Below, piece after piece: positions 51,401 to 61,300 of a stretch of DNA of 64,000 nt (the first letter of the stretch is position 1; each line of letters begins with the position of its first letter). The notes under the pieces are model-generated. The model was not told the origin of the DNA. It worked only from the letters and a program-made list of their open reading frames with translations, and ran no database searches. The stretch is from Agriotes lineatus (Eukaryota; Arthropoda; Insecta; Coleoptera; Elateridae), in NCBI GenBank assembly GCA_940337035.1, contig OW679195.1, forward strand, positions 178,780,015 to 178,844,014. Reading direction: 5' to 3'. A program made the position numbers and the translations under genes.

Positions 51401-54400
51401 TTCTGCGCATCTTTACACGCATATTTACCAGAAAATTTAGAACAAGTTCTAAATAATTTACATGAAAATTGAGCGCAAAATTTAGCAGTCAATGTTCTGT
51501 ATGCAACGGTGCTTAATATTTTTATGACAAGTCAACACATCTGCCCAATAATTCAAATAGACCTATGACAATGTAGCGTTGTTCTGTTTTCAGCAAATAA
51601 AAAAAAATTATATCGACATAACCACTAGTGATTCCAAGCGACATCATTTTTCTACATAACCACTAGTGATCCTGGCGACATAATATTTTGACATTATCAT
51701 TGTGATGACAGTTATTATAATTTTTCGTTTTGGTTGCTCCTATGGAAACGAACTGACAACAATCCAAATTTCACGTGATACATTGCTCTCAAAATGAATT
51801 TTTACAGTTATATTCGTTGAATTTTCCTTCGAATACCATTCTTAGTCAAAGTTAAGTTGAATATTTTTGCGGAGGTATCACTACTCATGTCCATTGCGCA
51901 ATGGACGTTCCTGATACCACAGCAAACATATTCGACATAACTTTGATTACTCATGGTAACGTATGTCCCATCTGTTTTGAGAAAAAATATTAACAGCTAT
52001 ATTTCATGTTGCTTTAATTTTATATTAAATTCAAGGACAAGTAATTGTTTCTACAGCTACATTTAATAGAATTATATGCTTAATCTACGGATAATGGTGC
52101 ATTTTCTTCAACTCCAACCAAATTGAAAGCATTTTTTCTATAATAAGGTACAACGGATTTTTTTTTCAAAACTTATGGGACATACGTTATTACAAGTGAA
52201 AATTTATGAAGTTCTAGTTATAACAAAGCGAAGTATCATCGAAATTCTTTATCGAGGTAACTTCAAAATATTTATTTCGAATAGTTACAATGTGAATAAA
52301 TTTATTTTAAGAATATTAGGTCAACTCGAAGAAAATATTTTGCGGGTGTGGCCGGCCGCTGCTAAAATCTTTTTTTCGAACACTGATAAAAAATGTTGAC
52401 ATTTACATGACCTAAATCGGTTGTCAAAGTGATTGTTTTTTGTTCACTGGATGTAATAGCTATTTTTGTATTAAGGGCGTGAAGAAGGCTATTTTCTCCC
52501 GCGGCGGAATATAAGCCAGAGGCCCGAAGGGCCGAGGGATTATAAAACGTCAAAGGGCCAAAATCGCCGTTCACGCCCGAAATGCAAATAAGACTTTTTG
52601 TAAAATCCACCTTAAAGCTTTGAAAAAATAAATGGCACGATTGGATCTCAAAAATCAAATTGTTGTTGGTTGCTAATGTGATGCTGGTTTTATATGCCTT
52701 AGGGCGCAAAAGACACTATTTAATTAATGCATAAATGACCTTATTTTAATACGATTTTACAAACAAGTTTTTTACAAACAAGAACAAAAAATACTTTTAC
52801 GCTCAACAATTTTTGATTAAAGAAGAGGTCACAATGTAGACAAAATGAGTGAGACGGAAATGGCCGCCGCGGATTTCGCGAATTAAAATAGTTATTCACA
52901 TGTGTTTAATTATGATATGTGTAAAATCAAATTTATGTACCAATAGGCAATCGAGAAAAGTTTGTTTAAATTTTTATCGAGGCTGTGTAAAAATCCACTG
53001 GCCATTTTCAGTACTCGTCTGGGTTGCCGGTGAAGCGAACAAATCTAATTCAGATTTGACACACTCACAGGATTGTTTAGTCACTGCAACAGGTCCCAGC
53101 CTGTTTTTAAATTGCAAACCTCCTTATACAACCGAAAATTCGTAATGCCGGGGAATACGCGTATTTTCAAACAAATTTTAATTTCAAATTTAAAATCGAC
53201 GCCGAAAATTAAAAATTATAGGCGTGGCAATTTCTCAGCTATACATACAATTTAAGCGGTCCAGTATGTTCGGAGGAGATAGCGAACAAAGATACATACA
53301 AAGAAAGAAAGAGACCACCGAGTTTATGGTATTGGTATAAGAAATAAAGTAATGTCTATTTATTTTAAAAGCGACAAAAATCATATGTTCACTGATTTTA
53401 AGGAAACGGCTTGCTCTAGAAGGCATTTCAAAATTTCGGTCGCTGTTTTCATTTTCGGGACCACGAGTGCAAAAGAGAAAGCTATAGAGGCCAATGAGGA
53501 TTGGGTGAGATAGCACACGACCAGTTGGGCGATAAACTAAAATAATTAATTCCTTCAAAACCACTTCAAAACCAATTTTTTTAAATCGTATCAACTTTTT
53601 AATACCATAGACGATGCAATACAAATTATAATTTTTAATAAATATTTAGTTTTAAAATATGGAAGTGTAACGTCAGAACAGCGAAGTGGCATCCTGCTCA
53701 AACCTTAAAAACCAAGGCGCCTCGGTGGCCTAGCGGCAAACACGGATGTAAGCCAGATATAAGCACGAACGTAGGGGGTTCAAATCCCACTTGGGCCGAC
53801 GCAAAAAGTTTTTTTAAATTAAATAAATGCGAGCGAGAGAAGTGCGCGCAGAAAACCAAGATGGTCGACACCCGGGAAGTTTAAATTCAAATTCAAATAT
53901 TCGCGCGAAAGTTGATATTAAAATGGCCGCCGCGTAATTCCGGAGGCAAATTAAAAATGGCTGCCGCGTAATTTAATCAGTAGCACATATCAAAATTAAT
54001 TATAGCATTCCGCGAAATTAATTGGGCCAAACCGCGGAATTAATTAGGTCAAACCTCGGATTTAATTCGCGAAATTAGGTCAATCAATTTAATTAGGTCA
54101 ATTAATTTAATCGGATAATTGACAGGTGCTCCAATTACGCTGCCGCATTACTACTCATATAACTTAATAAATTACAACTTTTTGAAAAAATCGAAAAAAC
54201 CTGAAAAACCACAAGAGTAAACACCACACTTCCGGTTATGCTATTTTCTTCTTGCTGTCGCATCTAGATAGTACACAAAACTTATATATGAAGTTTCAAC
54301 GTCATAGCTCTTTTCGTTTTTGAGATATTCTATTCAGACAGACAGACCAATGAACAAAAACATGTTTTTTGGGTTCAGGGGATTCTAAAACGTGAACATC

Positions 54401-55281
54401 TGCTGAAAACGCAATTTAGAATTTTTGGAGTGAATCCAATGCTTCCTTTAATGTAAAAGGAAGTAAAAACAACAACAACATTTAATATTTTACGCGAAAA
54501 TTTACGTTATATTATATTCAAATCGTAGAGAATGAGTTTTTTTGCGAGCATCGCGAGCAAAAAAACATTCGGGAATGCAAAAGAATTTCGCAGTCGAGTA
54601 TCAAACAACGTTTTTTCGAAAACTGCACAGCTCCACATTAACGGAAACTCAAAGAAAATTTTGTCTACATTGTGACCTCTTCTTTAATCAAAAATTGTTG
54701 AACGTAAAAATATTTTTTGTTCTAGATTGTAAAAGACTTTTTTGTAAAATCGTATTAAAAAAATCTGGTGTGATACACTCACACAACTTCCTTTTACAGT
54801 GATCTTATAATTAGTCAAAAAATTAATTTTTAATTTTTAACCATTTGTTAAAAATTTTCAAAAATTACAAATTCTACAAAAACGGTACAAAATCGAGTGT
54901 TAGTTGAAGAGACAAATTTTCTCTAGAATTTTAAGGTGAATTCAAAAATGTAATAATATACCGGGTGTTTTATTTAAAATAGGAGTTAATAAAAAAAATA
55001 GAAAAAAAAACAAAAGAAACCCACTTTAGAAGTATTCAACTGGAAAATCACCTATCTCACATCAATACACATTAAAAATGTAAGAAAAATGTAAAGTTTA
55101 AAAAAAATCGTTAGAGCCGTTTTTGAAAAAATAAAAAAAAACTGAAAGATCACAAGAGTAAACACCTACTTCCGGTTATGCGATTTTCTTCAAAAGCTTG
55201 CTGTCTCATCTACATAGTACACAAAACTTATATATGAAGTTTTAACGCCATACCTCTTTTCGTTTTTGAGATATTCTGTTC

Positions 55282-55312
<31 letters not shown>

Positions 55313-58300
55313 CACAGACAGACCAATGAAACAAAATATGTTTTTTGGGATCAGGGGACTCTAAAACGTGAAGATCCGTTGAAAACTCAATTTCGAATTT
55401 TTGGGGTGAATCCAATACTTCCTTTATAGTAAAAGGAAGTAATAAGGTCATTTATGCATTAATTAAATAGTTTCTTTTGCGCCCTAAGGCCTATAAAACC
55501 AGCATCACATTAGCAACCAACAACAATTTGATTTTTGAGATCGAATCGTGCCATTTATTTTTTCAAAGCTTTAAGGTGGATTTTACAAAAAGTCTTATTT
55601 GCATTTCGGCCGTGAACGGCGATTTTGGCCCTTTGACGTGTTATAATCCCTCGGCCCTTCGGGCCTCTGGCTTATAATTCCGCCGCGGGAGAAAATAACC
55701 TTCTTCACGCCCTTAATACAAAAATAGCTATTACATCCAGTGAACAAAAAACAATCACTTTGACAAACGATTTAGGTCATGTAAATGTCAACATTTTTTA
55801 TCAGTGTTCGAAAAAAAGATTTTAGCAGCGGCCGGCCACACCCGCAAAATATTTTCTTCGAGTTGACCTAATATTCTTAAAATAAATTTATTCACATTGT
55901 AACTATTCGAAATAAATATTTTGAAGTTACCTTGATAAAGAATTTCGATGATACTTCGCTTTGTTATAACTAGAACTTCATAAATTTTCACTTGTAATAA
56001 CGTATGTCCCATAAGTTTTGAAAAAAAAATCCGTTGTACCTTATTATAGAAAAAATGCTTTCAATTTGGTTGGAGTTGAAGAAAATGCACCATTATCCGT
56101 AGCTTAAGCATATAATTCTATTAAATGTAGCTGTAGAAACAATTACTTGTCCTTGAATTTAATATAAAATTAAAGCAACATGAAATATAGCTGTTAATAT
56201 TTTTTCTCAAAACAGATGGGACATACGTTACCATGAGTAATCAAAGTTATGTCGAATATGTTTGCTGTGGTATCAGGAACGTCCATTGCGCAATGGACAT
56301 GAGTAGTGATACCTCCGCAAAAATATTCAACTTAACTTTGACTAAGAATGGTATTCGAAGGAAAATTCAACGAATATAACTGTAAAAATTCATTTTCAGA
56401 GCAATGTATTACGTGAAATTTGGATTGTTGTCAGTTCGTTTCCATAGGAGCAACCAAAACGAAAAATTATAATAACTGTCATCACAATGATAATGTCAAA
56501 AAATTATGTCGCCAGGATCACTAGTGGTTATGTAGAAAAATGATGTCGCTTGGAAGCACTAGTGGTTATGTCGATATAATTTTTTTTTATTTGCTGAAAA
56601 CAGAACAACGCTACATTGTCATAGGTCTATTTGAATTGTTGGACAGATGTGTTGACTTGTCATAAAAATATTAAGCACCGTTGCATACAGAACATTGACT
56701 GCTAAATTTTGCGCTCAATTTTCATGTAAATTATTTAGAACTTGTTCTAAATTTTCTGGTAAATATGCGCAGAAGTATCGTACTCAGACTAAACTGCAGC
56801 GCGTGAGGCGGAATGTAAACACAAACATAACCTGCATTTTATTAGCATTGTTTAACCGCGTGTTTAATGTTGACGCTCCTGTCTAAGATAAATACTCTAA
56901 CCCAACCTCCGAAAATTGCTAACAACGACAAACAACATGAAAACAAATGTATACTTCAACCAATACCCTCTAAGAGGGCACCGTTTCGACTTGCTACTAC
57001 GTATGTGCGCATGCCAAATTTAACATCAAATTTAGCACACGTTGCAAACAGGAAATTGTGTTTTTGAAAAAAATTATCAGTGAATTTATTTGAAAATTTA
57101 CAAGTAAATTTTGCATAAAATTTAGCGTCGTGTCATACAGGATTTAGATATAAAACCTCATCGTCTCTTAATATTATTTCTTGATATTTTTTATTAGAGT
57201 CGCTTTCCGTAAATTTGGATTTAGCGGGCTATATTAAGCGTATCTGTAAATCGGATGCATGGAATGTAAGTTTAGTAACGTGCACCAATTTTTATCAGAA
57301 ATATTTTCTGAGAAATGCATAAAAAAAGATTCGCATTCTTGCAAAATTTTAGCAGACTTTTAGTTCCGGGGCGCCAAAATTCGATCACCCTGTACAAGTG
57401 TTGGATCTTATCCAGTGCAGTGTTTTTTAAACACAATTTTCTCACACGCTTTGCCAAAAGAAATTAAGAAACGATCATCTGATGCAGTGTTGTTGGTTTT
57501 TACTTTTAGAGGGCCATACCATATTGAATAATTCAATTTTCTTAATGATTAGCGCGTGGCATCAAACGATTTCCTGCAATATATTTCCTATTAAACAAAA
57601 AACAAACGTAAATAGCTTTCTAAACTGTTATGAACATCCAATCACGCTGCTCCAAACACGAAAGTGTCATGCCCATTTACGCCCAATAAAACCACATATC
57701 TCAATCTCTCAAAAATCAATAAATAAGAAAGCCATTACTCCATTCGGGCTCTGATCCGCTATTGTTAAAGGCCCCCTATATCACTTTCACAGAAACGCTT
57801 CCTCTTCTTACATTCCTTACAGTCTCATTTTAGACCAGTTTTAAGAACACAAGAGTGTAAACTGGTCTAATTCAATTTAGACCAGTTTTAAGAACACAAA
57901 AGTGTAAACTGGTCTAACTCACTTTAGACCAGTTTTAAGAACTCAAAAGTGTAAACTGGTCTAACTCAATTTAGACCAGTTTTAAGTTAGAGCAGTTTTA
58001 AGAATACAAAAGTGTAAACTGGTCTAACTCAATTTAGACCAGTTTTAAGAACGCAAAAGTGTAAACTGGTCTAACTCAATTTAGACCAGTTTTAAGTTAG
58101 ACCAGTTTTAAGAATACAAAAGTGTAAACTGGTCTAACTCAGTTTAGACCAGTTTTAAGAACACAAGAGTGTAAACTGGTCTACTCAATTTAGACCAGTT
58201 TTCAATTAGACCAGTTTTAAGAACGCAAAAGTGTAAACTGGTCTAACTCATTTTAGACCAGTTTTAAGAACTCAAAAGTGTAAACTGGTCTAACTCAATT

Positions 58301-61300
58301 TAGACCAGTTTTAAGTTAGACCAGTTTTAAGAATACAAAAGTGTAAACTGGTCTAACTCAGTTTAGACCAGTTTTAAGAACACAAGAGTGTAAACTGGTC
58401 TACTCAATTTAGACCAGTTTTCAATTAGACCAGTTTTAAGAACGCAAAAGTGTAAACTGGTCTAACTCATTTTAGACCAGTTTTCAGTTAGACCAGTTAC
58501 CAAGTACCCGTTCTGACCAGAGACAGCGGTATTCACCACAAAAGTAACACTAACCTCGAACCTCCAACGCCCATAAGTTGCTGACAGGCAAATGCTGGCC
58601 GGGGATTGCTATACCCTGTGGTTAAAAGCACCTTGGATGCGCCCGTAATTGAAGCAGAGCCACTCCCAAATTGCAGAAGCTAGGTAGGATATTAGCCGGT
58701 GTTGAAAATTAAGTCAGGTAAAACTGTCAATTAAGAGCTAAAGAAACATAATTAATACAAGAATAGCAAGCAGAAAATCTCAATCGTACCTGAATCAAAA
58801 TCATCAGCCCTTCAAAAATTAATCGTCGTAGCGTAATAAAGAACGAACGGGACCTTTTAGAAATAAGTTGCTTTGTCGAGGTGCAGGAAAAGAATCCTAG
58901 CGCATTCGGCCACTAACGAAAAACAGCTGAACACTGCGACCTCGCGATAAGCACGTGGAAGCTTTTGGGTTTTCCAGAATCAGGACGAAATGAGCGAACT
59001 AATAAATTGATATAATTCGAAATACAATGAATTATAATTCAAATAAAAATATACAGGTTAGACCAGAAATAATTGGATAAATGGAGAATTAAGCGGTGCG
59101 AAAAATGGTTTCAACTTCTTTGTTTTTTAGAATGTCTCTAAGTTTAGAAAATGCAGCCCAACTCAGTCTGACTCTTCTATTTATTTCCGCGATCTGATTT
59201 TGCTTTCCCAACTTTATGAAATGTTTGAGGTATACGTATTCTTCCACTGTTTCAATGTGTTCTATTCTTCCACTGTTTCAATGTGTTCCGAGTCTATTGT
59301 TACTTGTTTTGTGCTGTTAGACATGATTTTGTTTTATTTAGGTTAATTTGGTTTCTATCTACAGTTTATAAAAGAGTGTTCATCCCTGCAAATAGTTGTC
59401 AAGATATTTTTGGAAAGTGATATACTATACTATAAGTAATAAAATTGTGAGGTTATGGCTCCCGGCAGATGCTCTGAGGCTTTTGAGGTAGATGCGAAAT
59501 GAATCTGCTGTGATAGCTGCAGAACTCCCGCTCATCTTACTGAGGAGTACTCTGGACTTTCTCCCTCAGAAATTAAGGCGGTGGTGCTTTAGAAACGTGT
59601 TTTGTTGCATTTCTGTGAAGAGTGTCGTAATGCCTTTAAAAGTGTGCCTTTGATGGTGAAGAAGATAGTGTTATGGAGGCAGAGCTGAATGCATTAAAGG
59701 AAGAGGTGAACGAATTTGGAGGTACAGAAGATAGCATTTGAAGTAAATGAGCGTGTTTCTCGGGCTAACAATCTGATGGTGTTTAAAATGTACCAGAGTC
59801 CAAATCTACTAAGTTGGAAGAGCGTATTGCTTATGATAAAAGGGTGGTAGAGGAAGTGTTTACAACGTTGAGTCTACGTGTGGGTCGTACCACTGAAGGT
59901 GGCAGGCCTAGACCAGTGAAAGTAATTTGTGAAATTGGTTTAGTAAAGAAAGCCCTTAAATTTGGAAGTAAACTGCGTTCATCTAACTATAGTATTGGCA
60001 ACGACTTAACAAAATTACAGCAAGAGGCTTACAAGACGGCAAAGAAAGAACTTGAAGTGAAAAAAAGAAACAATAAGGAAGAGGATTTCATCATTAAATA
60101 CATGAATATGGTTAAGAAACAAAAAAACTAAAAATAACCCCATTAGCTGTTTATTATCATAATGTTTGTGGGTTACGAACTAAAATTCCTGACCTAGTGA
60201 AATCTGTGAGTTGCTCTAGTTATGACATTATTATCTTGGTTGAAAGTGGACTGAATGATAGCTTTGGTGATGGTGAGATTCAGTGTGATATGTACAGTCG
60301 CGGAATTAAAAATCCGGACACTTAAAATGATTCAGTGTATATCTTACTTTACTTTACTTATCACGTTACGCGGTGAAATTAGTGAAAATCAAAATAATTA
60401 CTCGTATATGACAGCATGCCTCATTTAAGAGTCGAACAAAAAATGCAAGTAATTACATTACCCAAAAATTGCAAAAATCATCTGTAAGACTCGTCCGGAT
60501 TTTTAATTCCGCGACTGTACAATATGTTTAGATGTGACAGAAATGTTTTTACTAGTGACAAATCGAAGAATGGTGGTGTTCTTGTGTATGTCAGAAAGTT
60601 CATTACATCTGTTGTAATTAAACATGAAGAAAATCGAGTGGAGCAATTGTTCTTAGCCTGCCAATTTCAGTCAAGAAAGTTTATTATAGACGGAGTGTAT
60701 TTACCTCCTAGTTCATCTCGTTTACTTGATACCTTGCACTGTGAAACGGTCGAGCATGTAATTCGAAACTATCCAATACATCAGCTTTTTTTTGTTTGGT
60801 GATTATAATCAGCCTGATGCACGGTGGTCCAATGATGAATATGGTGTAATGGTGAATTGCCCCGATGGTTCTGCATCCTTGGAAATAGCGAGAAGTTTTG
60901 GGTTTCTCCAGTTGTTTCAGGAAAATGAAATATTTATTAGTAGTCTGACACTGTCTTTGCGTTGACTTTTTAAATTTTTTAATTGTCAGCGCGACGGGTA
61001 GATCGGTCTCAAAACATCATCCAACAAAGTTCACTGTCAATTTTGCCAACATTACAACAGTTTGACAGGTATTATAGCAAAAAAATTAACTTTAGGCGGC
61101 CTTATGACGGTTGGTGAGTGTTAACATTGGTATAACAATTTACTTGTTGCATAATAGAATGTTATAAGAATAACGAATTAAAAGCAACTAAACGTACCAA
61201 ACAGATAATCATTTTATAAAAATATTTAAATTTTCTGGTACTTAAGTATAACTTTTATAAATTCTCTGTGAAGCCTCTGTGTAACAACCAAAAGTTACAA

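Larger units (their letters stand above)
52846..54654. other. Spacer between the inverted arms
   Basis: 1.8 kb with several patches of AATGGCCGCCGCG and AATTAGGTCAA-type short repeats (53,920-54,115). A 129-codon open frame on the minus strand (53,624-53,235) is of unknown nature. It also contains a SINE-like head (53,719-53,803) and a copy of the ACTTCC family (54,226-54,475). No transposase is recognised. Confidence 0.5.
49897..58500. mobile_element. Giant foldback-like element, ~2.5-kb arms capped by minisatellites
   Basis: The left arm runs 49,897 to about 52,845 and the right arm about 54,655 to 58,500, in inverse orientation. Each arm starts at its outer end with a minisatellite (8 units left, 12 right). 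The unique parts of the arms are equal in length: about 2,495 bp at 50,351-52,845, and about 3,171 bp at 54,655-57,825 minus a ~675-bp insertion. They are nearly identical by eye. Long inverted repeats with short tandem repeats at the outer ends are the hallmark of Drosophila FB/Galileo-type foldback elements. No transposase and no clear target duplication are visible, so membership of that group is inference. Confidence 0.75.

Noticed and set aside
53719..53803. Functional tRNA gene
   Set aside because: A and B box words are present, but the acceptor stem does not pair; more likely a SINE head.
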